DNA from: Acholeplasmatales bacterium
GTDB lineage: Bacteria; Bacillota_I; Bacilli_A; Izemoplasmatales; Hujiaoplasmataceae
DNA length: 12,554 nt
Direction: 5' to 3'
Assembly: GCA_003477305.1 (NCBI GenBank)
Contig: DMTN01000051.1
Span: 37,618-50,171, forward strand
In this document: piece after piece, positions 6,775 to 12,554 of the stretch
Layout of the letters: each line of letters opens with the position of its first letter
How positions within the stretch are numbered: the first letter of the stretch is position 1
The notes under the pieces: model-generated
Database searches by the model: none
What the model saw: the letters and a program-made list of their open reading frames with translations, nothing else
Told to the model about the DNA's origin: nothing
Program-made: the position numbers and the translations under genes

Positions 6775-7329
6775 TCAATTCGGCTGAAGTCGCAATAACC
6801 CCCGCTTCAAGAGGACCGCTCCGAGTGCAGCACAGAAGGCGGCCGAGGCGGCCATGTAGGGCAGATTGTAGAACACGAAAGAATAGAGCCACCAGGACGG
6901 CGTCACATCGGCCGCGAGGTTCGGATAGGTGATGAACCAGAAATAGCCGCTGAAGCCGTGTGACAGGTACCTTAGGAAGGAGGCGCCGAGGACGCCGAGC
7001 AGAAACGGGCCGAGCTTCGTGTCGCTTTGTTTCACGAGCCCGGCGAGGCCGAGGACGCCGAAGGCGATCGGATAATCGAGCGCGTACTGCAGGGGATTGA
7101 GGTAGTACAGGTTGAAGAGCGAGGAGACGACCCCCAGGGCGACCCCGCCGAGGACGCCGGCCTTCCAGCCGCGGCGGTATGCGAGGACGAAGATGGGAAG
7201 CATCGCCGGGGAAATCGAGCCGCCGTAGCGAAACGGCGAAATCATCCCGAAGATGTAGTCGAGAACGACCGCGACGGCGACCAAGATTCCCGCTTCGGCG
7301 AGGATCTGGATGCTTTTTTTCTGTTTCAT
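6775..7329 (-). CDS. thiT: Thiamine-specific ECF transporter substrate-binding subunit ThiT
   Basis: A 184-residue integral membrane protein with about six helices, of the ThiT/YuaJ family. It binds thiamine at the outer face and works with an ECF energising module (two ATPases and EcfT), which would be encoded elsewhere. Family marks are GSISPAMLPIFVLAYRRG near residue 40-55, QYALDYPIAFGVLGLAG near 81-97 and RYLSHGFSGYFWF near 120-132, segments that in known ThiT structures line the thiamine pocket. The ATG at 7329 has AAGGAG four bases upstream. A TPP riboswitch and terminator in the leader confirm the thiamine link. No T-run hairpin follows its stop, so some transcripts may run on into htpG. 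Confidence 0.95.
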   Translation of the reverse strand: MKQKKSIQILAEAGILVAVAVVLDYIFGMISPFRYGGSISPAMLPIFVLAYRRGWKAGVLGGVALGVVSSLFNLYYLNPLQYALDYPIAFGVLGLAGLVKQSDTKLGPFLLGVLGASFLRYLSHGFSGYFWFITYPNLAADVTPSWWLYSFVFYNLPYMAASAAFCAALGAVLLKRGLLRLQPN

Positions 7330-7351
7330 GGGACTCCTTCCCGGAGAACAT

Positions 7352-7381
7352 AAAAGTCCCCCGTCACGAATGATGGGGGAC
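7352..7381 (-). terminator. Riboswitch-controlled terminator in the thiT leader
   Basis: In the minus-strand RNA GUCCCCC (7375-7381) pairs with GGGGGAC (7356-7362); the stem continues, past one A-C mismatch, through UCA/UGA to a UUCG loop. Four U bases follow (7355-7352). It lies between the TPP aptamer and the thiT ribosome binding site, the normal place for a ligand-controlled terminator. High TPP should favour it and turn thiT off. Confidence 0.85.
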
Positions 7382-7397
7382 CAAGCGGCTTCGCCGG

Positions 7398-7483
7398 ATG
7401 CACCTACGCTGGCATTACCCAGATCAGGTCAGGTCTATGACGGAATAGTCATACTCTCAGCCCGGTTCCCCGAGCTCCCCTCA
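7398..7483 (-). promoter_or_regulatory. TPP riboswitch (THI element) controlling thiT
   Basis: The minus-strand leader carries the conserved TPP aptamer blocks: GGGGAGCUCGGGG near the 5' side, GGGCUGAGAGUAUG, ACCUGACCUGAUCUGG, and GUAAUGCCAGCGUAGG near the 3' side. CUGAGA and the CUGAUCUGG/AAUGCCAGCGUAGG core are the diagnostic parts of the pyrimidine- and pyrophosphate-binding arms. A variable P3-type hairpin (UAUGACU-AUUCC-GUCAUA) lies between them. End points are approximate. Binding of thiamine pyrophosphate should release the downstream terminator hairpin. Confidence 0.95.
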
Positions 7484-7496
7484 TGTTCATGAACAT
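7483..7496. repeat. Perfect 14-base palindrome at the thiT transcription start
   Basis: ATGTTCATGAACAT reads the same on both strands and covers the last bases of the -10 box and the expected start site of thiT. It may be an operator adding a protein-based control layer to the riboswitch, or part of the closing stem of the leader RNA. Confidence 0.45.
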
Positions 7497-7523
7497 TATA
7501 TCATGGCATCGATGCATTTGCAA
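7495..7523 (-). promoter_or_regulatory. thiT promoter
   Basis: On the minus strand TTGCAA (7518-7523) and a perfect TATAAT (7495-7500) are 17 bases apart, placing the start of transcription near 7488, just before the riboswitch. The spacer contains the palindrome GCATCGATGC (7506-7515). The -35 box begins three bases past the stop codon of pdp. Confidence 0.75.
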
Positions 7524-7525
7524 TA

Positions 7526-8818
7526 TCAGCGGACCGTGCCGAGGATGATCGGCGAGATCCCGACGGCGTCCTTGACGATTTCAAAGGCCTCCTGGACCGC
7601 ACGGCGGATCGCGGCGGTCACCGGGGCAGAGGCGTAGAGGGTGGCGAGGACGTCGCCCTTTACGACCGGTGCGCCGATCTTCTTCGCGAGGACAATGCCG
7701 ACGTTCGGATCGATCACGTCGTCCTTGGTGGCGCGGCCGCCGCCGAGCTGCATCGTGGCGAGGCCGATCGGGAGGGCGCGGATCGTCTTCACGTATCCGG
7801 CTTTCGGCGCTTTCACAGTTTCGATGAACTTCGCGGTGACGAAACCGTCGAGGGTGTCGAGCTTGCCGCCCTGGGCGCGGATGAACTGCTGGAACTTGGC
7901 GAGCGCCTTGCCGTTGTGGAGATTGTCATGGAGCAGTTTCTTCGCCGCTTCGACGGAAGGCGCTTTGCCGGCGCGGTGCACCATTTCGGCGCCGATCTCG
8001 ACGCAGAGCGTCTCGAGGTCCGCCGGACCGCGTCCGGACAGCGTTTCGAACGCTTCCGCGACTTCGAGGCGGTTTCCGACGGCGAGGCCGAGGGGCTGGT
8101 TCATGTCGGTGATGAAGGCCGTGACGCTCTTCCCGAACGACTTGCCGATCTCGACCATCAGGCGGGACAGGCGGGTGGCGTCTTCGATCGTCTTCATGAA
8201 CGCGCCGTCGCCGATCTTGACGTCCAGACAGATGACGTCGGCGCCGCTGGCGAGCTTCTTCGACATGATCGAGGAGGCGATGAGCGGAATGGAGGGAACC
8301 GAGCCGGTGACGTCGCGAAGCGCGTACATCAGCTTGTCGGCGGGGACGAGTTCGGCGGTCTGACCGGCGACGGCGATGCCGATCTCATTCACCTGCTTGA
8401 TGAAGCGTTCGGGGGAAAGGGAAATCGTGCAGCCGGGGATCGACTCGAGTTTGTCGAGCGTGCCGCCGGTGTGGCCGAGGCCGCGGCCGGACAGTTTCGC
8501 GAGTTTCGCGCCCGCGGAGGCGACGAGCGGACCGAGGATCAAAGTCGTCTTGTCGCCGACGCCCCCGGTCGAATGCTTGTCGACCTTGACGCCTTCAATC
8601 GAGGACAGATCGATGACATCGCCCGAGTGGAGCATCGCATCGGTGAGCAGGGCCGCTTCCGCGTCCGTCATGCCTTGAAAGTAGACCGCCATCAGCCATG
8701 CGCTCATCTGATAGTCGGGGATCGTGCCTTTGACGTAACCGTGGATGACGAAATCGATTTCTTCCTTGGTGAGGACGTGACCGTCCCGTTTCGTTTCGAT
8801 GATGTCGACCATTCTCAT
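7526..8818 (-). CDS. pdp: Pyrimidine-nucleoside phosphorylase
   Basis: A 430-residue enzyme that splits uridine, thymidine or deoxyuridine with phosphate to give the base and (deoxy)ribose-1-phosphate, in cytosolic nucleoside salvage. It starts MRMVDIIETKRDG, typical of the family. The phosphate-site motif KHSTGGVGDK is at 81-90, and the family signature SGRGLGHTGGTLDKLE is at 110-125. Lys108 stands where Bacillus PYNP has lysine and thymidine phosphorylase a methionine, which favours PYNP over DeoA. YALRDVTGSVPSIPLIASSIMSKK carries the base-binding Arg, Ser and Lys. The frame can be extended four codons to a GTG, but GAGGTGG is placed for the ATG at 8818. It is a single gene here, without deoC or cdd beside it. 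No terminator precedes the thiT promoter. Confidence 0.96.
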   Translation of the reverse strand: MRMVDIIETKRDGHVLTKEEIDFVIHGYVKGTIPDYQMSAWLMAVYFQGMTDAEAALLTDAMLHSGDVIDLSSIEGVKVDKHSTGGVGDKTTLILGPLVASAGAKLAKLSGRGLGHTGGTLDKLESIPGCTISLSPERFIKQVNEIGIAVAGQTAELVPADKLMYALRDVTGSVPSIPLIASSIMSKKLASGADVICLDVKIGDGAFMKTIEDATRLSRLMVEIGKSFGKSVTAFITDMNQPLGLAVGNRLEVAEAFETLSGRGPADLETLCVEIGAEMVHRAGKAPSVEAAKKLLHDNLHNGKALAKFQQFIRAQGGKLDTLDGFVTAKFIETVKAPKAGYVKTIRALPIGLATMQLGGGRATKDDVIDPNVGIVLAKKIGAPVVKGDVLATLYASAPVTAAIRRAVQEAFEIVKDAVGISPIILGTVR

Positions 8819-8841
8819 GATAATAACCACCTCGCGAAATA

Positions 8842-8850
8842 ATTATATCA
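8842..8850 (-). promoter_or_regulatory. Extended -10 promoter of pdp
   Basis: On the minus strand TGATATAAT is a TGn-extended perfect -10 box, placing the start near 8836, so the leader is under 20 bases and holds little beyond the GAGGTGG ribosome binding site. No -35 consensus is present. Confidence 0.6.
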
Positions 8851-8870
8851 CATTCCACCGTCGCATATAG

Positions 8871-8876
8871 TATAAT
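8871..8876 (+). promoter_or_regulatory. -10 box of the histidine phosphatase operon
   Basis: TATAAT faces the pdp -10 box on the other strand, with 23 bases between the two hexamers; AATTATA and TATAATT form an inverted repeat around the gap. No good -35 is seen. The start would be near 8883, only about 17 bases before the ATG. Since this box overlaps the upstream TTG of the open frame, that TTG cannot be the start codon. Confidence 0.5.
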
Positions 8877-8899
8877 TGTGGTCGGTGATCCAGGTGAAT

Positions 8900-9469
8900 A
8901 TGATCTGCATGGTACGGCACGGTGAAACCGATGCGAACAAGAATATGATTGTCCAAGGACGGATCGACAACCCCCTGAACGCCAAAGGGATGGCGCAGGC
9001 GGAAGCGATCGCGGCCGCTTTTTCGACTTCCGGCGAAACGTTCGACGTGATCGTCGCAAGTCCGCTCAAGCGGGCGGCCGCGACGGCCCGCGTGATTGCG
9101 CACCATCTTGGATATGCCGGCGAAATCGAGCTCGATCCGGGGTTCCTCGAACGCGATTTCGGCGATTTCGACGGGCAGGCGATCAACCCGGATTATGCCA
9201 AGATGGTGATCGAAAACCGGATTCCGCGGATGGAAAAGCACGAAATCCTCGAAGCGCGCGTGTTCAGCGCCCTCGCTTCCCTCTGTGCGCGGCATCCCGG
9301 CAAGCGGATCATGCTCGTGACCCATTCGCACGTCATCAAAGCCGTGCTCGTGCGACTTCTGCCCTCCTCCGAATTCAACTACGCGAGCTATCTGGCGAAC
9401 TGCTCGATGAACCACATCGCATGCGTCGACGGCGTTTTCCGCGTCGTCGACTACAATCGGACCGTCTGA
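8900..9469 (+). CDS. Histidine phosphatase family protein (phosphoglycerate-mutase-like)
   Basis: A 189-residue cytosolic enzyme of branch 1 of the histidine phosphatase superfamily, which transfers phosphate through a phospho-histidine. The complete catalytic set is visible: VRHGET with Arg6 and nucleophile His7, Arg58 in SPLKRAAATA, acid Glu84 in FLERDFGDFDG and His142 in LVTHSHVIK. The typical GRIDNPLNAKG follows the RHG motif. Small members of this family act on sugar phosphates, phosphoglycolate-like compounds, cobalamin intermediates or nucleotides; the sequence does not decide which. The ATG at 8900 has AGGTGA in good position; a GTG at 8894 is a possible alternative start. The next gene follows after 35 bases without a visible promoter, so the two are likely co-transcribed. 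Confidence 0.92.
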   Translation: MICMVRHGETDANKNMIVQGRIDNPLNAKGMAQAEAIAAAFSTSGETFDVIVASPLKRAAATARVIAHHLGYAGEIELDPGFLERDFGDFDGQAINPDYAKMVIENRIPRMEKHEILEARVFSALASLCARHPGKRIMLVTHSHVIKAVLVRLLPSSEFNYASYLANCSMNHIACVDGVFRVVDYNRTV

Positions 9470-9504
9470 CGGTAACCGCGATAAATTCCGGAAAGGATTG
9501 ATCG

Positions 9505-10005
9505 ATGTCCATGGATCTTGACATGAAGGAAAGGCTCAACGACCTCTATCGCCCCCTCGTCGAACGGGCAAGACAGCTTCTGAAGATGCTGCGAGCGTCC
9601 GGGTATCCCGACGCGACCCTCGGGTTCTACAACGGCCATTACGCAAAAAACGACGACGGCGCCTACGCGATGGAATGGTTCCCGATTCCCGTCCTCAGCG
9701 TTCCCGCGTTATGTGATGTGGAGTTTGCCTTCGACCATTTCGGGATCACGACAAAGTTGAAGCGGGCCAACGCGCTCGCATTCGACTTTGGCCTTCTCGA
9801 CGGCCACCGTTACCAGGTATACGGCGTCGCCGACTATCTGTCCGATTTCGGTGATGAGACATGTCCCGCGGCGGACCTTCGCAAAGCCATATCGAACAGT
9901 ACGGAAACGGAGGTCGCATATTCTTTCGAATTCGTCATGGAGACAACCTCGCAGACGCTATGCGATTTCATCCAGTTTCTTCCTCTTTGTGGTTTCCACT
10001 ACTGA
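9505..10005 (+). CDS. Conserved-looking soluble protein of unknown function
   Basis: A 166-residue protein that I do not recognise. The ATG at 9505 has AAAGGA eight bases upstream, a normal arrangement. The N-terminus is helical and charged (MKERLNDLYRPLVERARQLLKMLRASGY), followed by an aromatic, acidic segment (TLGFYNGHYAKNDDGAYAMEWFPIPVLSV) and a region with alternating hydrophobic residues (CDVEFAFDHFGITTKLKR, ALAFDFGLLDGHRYQVYGVADYLSDFG) that suggests a mixed alpha/beta fold. It has no signal peptide or membrane helix and only three cysteines. It lies 35 bases after the histidine phosphatase gene and ends just before a strong terminator, so it probably forms a two-gene operon with it. The function may be linked to the phosphatase substrate, which is inference from position only. 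Confidence 0.85.
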   Translation: MSMDLDMKERLNDLYRPLVERARQLLKMLRASGYPDATLGFYNGHYAKNDDGAYAMEWFPIPVLSVPALCDVEFAFDHFGITTKLKRANALAFDFGLLDGHRYQVYGVADYLSDFGDETCPAADLRKAISNSTETEVAYSFEFVMETTSQTLCDFIQFLPLCGFHY

Positions 10006-10016
10006 TCGACATCAAG

Positions 10017-10041
10017 AAGGGACGCGTTCCGTCCTTTTTTT
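10017..10041 (+). terminator. Intrinsic terminator of the histidine phosphatase operon
   Basis: AAGGGACG (10017-10024) pairs with CGTCCTTT (10030-10037) over eight positions with one G-T wobble, around the loop CGTTC, and the T-run continues to 10041. It begins 12 bases after the stop of the upstream gene. Confidence 0.9.
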
Positions 10042-10045
10042 GTGG

Positions 10046-10073
10046 TTGCATTCTGTTTTTTTGGTGCTATAAT
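10046..10073 (+). promoter_or_regulatory. Promoter of the GntR-ABC operon
   Basis: TTGCAT (10046-10051) and a perfect TATAAT (10068-10073) are 16 bases apart, and TGC before the -10 box makes it an extended -10 promoter. Transcription would start near 10080. GCCA (10082-10085) and TGGC (10092-10095) form a short inverted repeat at that site and are a possible binding site for the regulator encoded next. Confidence 0.7.
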
Positions 10074-10119
10074 AAATCTGTGCCATGTTCGTGGCTCAGT
10101 TCGCGAGGAGGTGACCGCG

Positions 10120-10476
10120 ATGGACATCAACCCCAATATCTCCATCTATAGCCAAATCGCCGAAATGCTGCGGACGGACATCATCTCGGGTCGGTTGATT
10201 CCAGGAACGAAGGTCGAGTCGATCCGCGATCTTGCCGTTCGGCTGTCCGTCAACCCGAACACGATCAAACGTGTCTATCAGGAATTGCAGGAAGAATCGC
10301 TTTTTCACTCGGAAGGCACGGGAGGGACGTTCGTCACGAACGACAAGGACTTCATCGCCCGTAAGCGTCGCGAGTTCGCCGAAATGAAGGCGAACCAGTT
10401 CCGCACGACGATGCAGCGACTCAATCTGACGCCGGAAGACATCCGCGCGCTGATCATGGGGGAGGATGAACGATGA
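10120..10476 (+). CDS. GntR-family transcriptional regulator, YtrA subfamily
   Basis: A 118-residue DNA-binding protein, the short length typical of the YtrA subfamily, which has a GntR winged helix-turn-helix and only a small helical dimerisation tail instead of a large ligand-binding domain. Residues about 8-72 hold the domain: IYSQIAEMLRTDIISGRLIPGTKVESIRDLA, recognition helix NPNTIKRVYQELQEE (45-59) and the wing ending GGTFV (68-72). Residues 73-118 are charged and helical. The open frame could begin further upstream, but a full AGGAGGTGA stands just before the ATG at 10120, so that start is firm. Its stop overlaps the ATPase start by four bases (ATGA). Members of this group usually repress their own ABC operon, often in response to envelope stress or peptides; that role is inferred here. 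Confidence 0.93.
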   Translation: MDINPNISIYSQIAEMLRTDIISGRLIPGTKVESIRDLAVRLSVNPNTIKRVYQELQEESLFHSEGTGGTFVTNDKDFIARKRREFAEMKANQFRTTMQRLNLTPEDIRALIMGEDER

Positions 10477-11165
10477 TACTCTTTGATGACCGCATCCGCA
10501 AAAAATACCATCCCGGAAAGATCATCTTTCAAGGCGCCGACGTGAGTATCGAATCCGGTCTCACCTATCTTCTGTTCGGTGACAACGGTTCCGGGAAATC
10601 GACGTTGCTTCGGATTTTGGCGCAGGACGAATCCTATATCCGTTTCAGATTCAACGACCAGCCCCAGCCGAACTTCCGTTATCGGCCCGATCAGGTGAGC
10701 TACATGCAAAGCGATCTGGTCTTCTATCGATCGATGAAGGTTACCGATCTGTTCCGTTTCCACCGCGATCTCGATCGTCGCTTCGATGCTATGTATGCGG
10801 ATGATGCACTGACAAAGTTTCAGATCGATCGGACCGCGAAAATCGTCTCGCTCTCGGATGGACAGCGGAAACTTGTCAACTTCATCCTCTGCATGGCACG
10901 ACGATGCGATCTCTACCTGATCGACGAACCGTTCCCCAATGTCGATTTGAAGAACATCGAAAAATGCGTCCGGATGATTATCGACCGGCAATCTCTGGAA
11001 ACCACCTTCGTGATCGCGACCCACCAAATCGGCGAAGTCGAGACGATTGCCGACCACATCTTGTGGATTCGCCATCAAGACATCATAAACGAAAGCGCGG
11101 ACACGCTCAGGGACGAAACCGCCCGCTCGGTCGAAAGCAATTACAGGAGGGATTCCCCATGTTGA
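10473..11165 (+). CDS. ABC transporter ATP-binding protein
   Basis: A 230-residue cytoplasmic ATPase subunit. It shows Walker A GDNGSGKST (36-44), the Q-loop Gln79 in SYMQSD, an ABC signature LSDGQ (127-131) that differs from the usual LSGGQ by one residue, Walker B DLYLIDEP with catalytic Glu152 and the switch His184 in IATHQIGEVE. The helical subdomain is short and the region after the first strand (Y55-Q79) is charged and aromatic. Such a protein would energise the permease encoded next, probably as a dimer. It starts at the ATG of an ATGA overlap with the regulator gene, with GGAGG upstream, and its last seven bases overlap the permease gene. The arrangement resembles the ytr operon of Bacillus, with export of a peptide or lipid-active compound the likeliest job, though the substrate is unknown. 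Confidence 0.92.
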   Translation: MILFDDRIRKKYHPGKIIFQGADVSIESGLTYLLFGDNGSGKSTLLRILAQDESYIRFRFNDQPQPNFRYRPDQVSYMQSDLVFYRSMKVTDLFRFHRDLDRRFDAMYADDALTKFQIDRTAKIVSLSDGQRKLVNFILCMARRCDLYLIDEPFPNVDLKNIEKCVRMIIDRQSLETTFVIATHQIGEVETIADHILWIRHQDIINESADTLRDETARSVESNYRRDSPC

Positions 11166-11974
11166 AGGTGGTCCGTCACGAACTCAAAAGGATCCGGTTT
11201 CCCTTCATTGTCGCGCTGATCTTGGAACTGTGCTTGCTGGCACTCTATCCGATTGGTACGTATCCCGCTGGCGCCTCTGGGGCATTCACCGTGATGGATC
11301 GAATCGTGACGATTTCCGGCATACTTGTCGGTCTGACAGGGATAGTTTTGTTCGTCTCGGACGTCTTCACGAACAAAGCGTCTCTCTATCGTTTTTCCAC
11401 CGCTCGGAAGAACGCCGAACTCATCGGAAAGGCACTCGTCGTCTTTCTGACGGTTCTGATCATGCTCGCCCTTGGGGAAGGAATCCTCAATCTCCGCGCC
11501 GCGTTGTACAATGCTCGGTACCCTTACCAAGTTAGCTTGTCGATTCTGATCATTCGGCCGAACCTGTTCACGAATGCCGGTTGGATGGAGTACCTGTATC
11601 CGATCCAGATTTCGCTTGGATTCGCCGTGCAGATGGTGCTATCGATTCTTTCGGCGGAGGTGGTCCGCGATCTCAAGTCAAACCATCTTCCGCGTTTTGG
11701 CGTCGCGCTTTCCATCGGTGTCGTCCTCAACGTGGCTGTTCAGGTCGCGTTGCACGGACTGATCGGCGCCTGCACGACGTGGTGGCCCGCTCTCGATTTC
11801 AACTATATCCACGCTTGGCGTCGTGCGATCGAACTGACACCAGTCGAATTTGATTTTCTGAATATCTCCACGTATCTAGTTTTGGTCCCGTTCTTGGTCA
11901 CTCTGTTGATCCTGCGCGAACGCGCTCCCTACAAACGGTGGCCGACGTTTCTGATGGGGGGAATCCGTCCATGA
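11159..11974 (+). CDS. ABC transporter permease-like membrane protein
   Basis: A 271-residue integral membrane protein with about six predicted helices at roughly 14-34, 46-68, 89-111, 145-165, 178-203 and 235-254, the usual size and topology of ABC-2 type exporter permeases. It has no strong sequence motif that I recognise, so the assignment rests on topology and on its place directly after the ATPase gene. The frame is open further upstream, inside the ATPase gene, but AGGAGG lies eight bases before the ATG at 11159 and the hydrophobic profile starts there. Its stop overlaps the next start by four bases (ATGA), so translation is probably coupled along the operon. Confidence 0.85.
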   Translation: MLKVVRHELKRIRFPFIVALILELCLLALYPIGTYPAGASGAFTVMDRIVTISGILVGLTGIVLFVSDVFTNKASLYRFSTARKNAELIGKALVVFLTVLIMLALGEGILNLRAALYNARYPYQVSLSILIIRPNLFTNAGWMEYLYPIQISLGFAVQMVLSILSAEVVRDLKSNHLPRFGVALSIGVVLNVAVQVALHGLIGACTTWWPALDFNYIHAWRRAIELTPVEFDFLNISTYLVLVPFLVTLLILRERAPYKRWPTFLMGGIRP

Positions 11975-12554
11975 AGCGATTCATTGTGATCATCTATGTC
12001 GTGATCGGTCTCTGCTTGTCGCTATTTCCGCCAAATACCACCTGTGATCTGGACGATTGCCCGGATCAACTCGACTTCGCAACGAACGGATTCTACGATG
12101 AGGTCATACTGAACCGCGGCGAAATCCGTCAACTCGACCTTGATCACTTCTTCATCGACGGTTCTCACCGTTTTTCCATCGAGTTTCGGATCGGAAACGA
12201 TGCGGTCATCGCGGTCAGCCCGGACGGACTTGTCGTCGGTCTCGGGGTCGGTAGGTCGACCTTGACGGCGCGCGTATTCAATGACACGAGTGAGAAAACC
12301 ATCGATTTCGGACGCTATTTCGTCATTGACCCGGAAGGCACGGATATGACTCCGGTCGATACGTACGACCAGTTGAAAGCGTACGTCCAGGCCGATCCGT
12401 ACGGAATCTATTACCTGAACGCCGACTTTTCCATGGGTGGGGATGAACGTCCGCTCGACACCGCGCTCCCGCGCTTCAGCGGCATTTTGACAAATCCGTT
12501 CGGTCATGTGATCCATGATCTGTCGCTTGAATGCGCCGGGCCGTGCGGATTGTT
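11971..12554 (+). CDS. Secreted protein with Big-like domain and GLUG-type region, C-terminus cut off by window edge
   Basis: The frame opens at the ATG of the ATGA overlap with the permease gene, preceded by GGGGGAA, and stays open for 194 codons to the edge. Residues 1-19 form a signal peptide or anchor helix (MKRFIVIIYVVIGLCLSLF). Residues about 44-103 look like a bacterial Ig-like Big_2 domain, with the characteristic VIAVSPDGLVVGLGVGRSTLTARV. Residues 129-187 (TYDQLKAYVQADPYGIYYLNADFSM, then FSGILTNPFGHVIHDLSLE) match the pattern that precedes GLUG repeats in surface beta-helix proteins. Cysteine pairs occur at 25/30 and 188/192. The full protein is likely much longer. Such proteins normally act outside the cell in adhesion or wall contact; being the fourth gene of an ABC operon is unusual. 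Confidence 0.82.
   Translation, partial: MKRFIVIIYVVIGLCLSLFPPNTTCDLDDCPDQLDFATNGFYDEVILNRGEIRQLDLDHFFIDGSHRFSIEFRIGNDAVIAVSPDGLVVGLGVGRSTLTARVFNDTSEKTIDFGRYFVIDPEGTDMTPVDTYDQLKAYVQADPYGIYYLNADFSMGGDERPLDTALPRFSGILTNPFGHVIHDLSLECAGPCGL

Noticed and set aside
6752..6775. An AT-rich ATTTTT...AAAAAT repeat after the thiT stop, as a possible terminator
   Set aside because: The stem is only weak A-T pairs with no GC-rich part and no separate U-run, so it would not end transcription well.
7916..8842. A 308-residue plus-strand frame opposite pdp
   Set aside because: It is antisense to pdp, with shadow-type Asp/Arg/Gly/Ala composition and no recognisable motif.
8876..8899. An N-terminal extension of the histidine phosphatase from a TTG at 8876
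   Set aside because: The TTG overlaps the -10 box, so it would not be transcribed, and the family normally starts a few residues before the RHG motif.
10305..11078. A 257-residue minus-strand frame opposite the GntR and ATPase genes
   Set aside because: It is antisense to two genes with complete motifs, and lacks any domain of its own.

Overview
The window reads as a piece of a free-living bacterial chromosome, most likely from the Bacillota (Firmicutes), possibly a deep Bacilli / Mollicutes-related lineage. The grounds are strong AGGAGG-type ribosome binding sites, TATAAT promoters, a CIRCE-like heat-shock operator, a TPP riboswitch in front of thiT, a YtrA-type GntR regulator, a pyrimidine-nucleoside phosphorylase of the Bacillus type and a BspA-like leucine-rich-repeat lipoprotein. 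Coding DNA is GC-rich while gene borders are AT-rich. TGA serves as a stop (for example for htpG's neighbours thiT and pdp) and tryptophan is TGG, so the Mycoplasma code does not apply. Lineage is an inference and could not be tested here. No rRNA, tRNA, CRISPR array, transposon or phage gene was seen.

Layout. Positions 1-1799 (minus strand): a truncated small membrane protein preceded by a BspA-type surface lipoprotein. Positions 1800-2207: a 408-base AT-richer divergent promoter region with several inverted repeats. Positions 2208-4683 (plus): a tight three-gene operon of a membrane-anchored phosphodiester glycosidase, a four-helix membrane protein and a GT2-GtrA fusion glycosyltransferase, closed by a bidirectional terminator. 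Positions 4752-6665 (minus): htpG, with a CIRCE-like operator that swallows the -35 box. Positions 6775-7523 (minus): thiT with its own promoter, TPP riboswitch and terminator. Positions 7526-8850 (minus): pdp. Positions 8871-10041 (plus): a histidine phosphatase followed by an unrecognised 166-residue protein and a strong terminator. Positions 10046 to the end (plus): a YtrA-type GntR regulator, ABC ATPase, ABC permease and a secreted protein cut by the window edge, joined by overlapping start/stop codons.

How they fit together. Most genes are housekeeping or salvage functions (protein folding, thiamine uptake, nucleoside salvage). The accessory interest lies in two envelope modules. The glycosidase / membrane protein / GT2-GtrA operon looks like a small lipid-linked sugar pathway with an enzyme able to cleave glycosyl phosphodiesters outside the cell. 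The GntR-ABC operon has, as its fourth member, a secreted Big-like protein with GLUG-type sequence where a transporter component would be expected. I find no clear evidence of a wholly new defence or mobile system; the best candidates for new biology are these two operons, the unrecognised protein at 9505-10005 and the promoter-embedded CIRCE at htpG.
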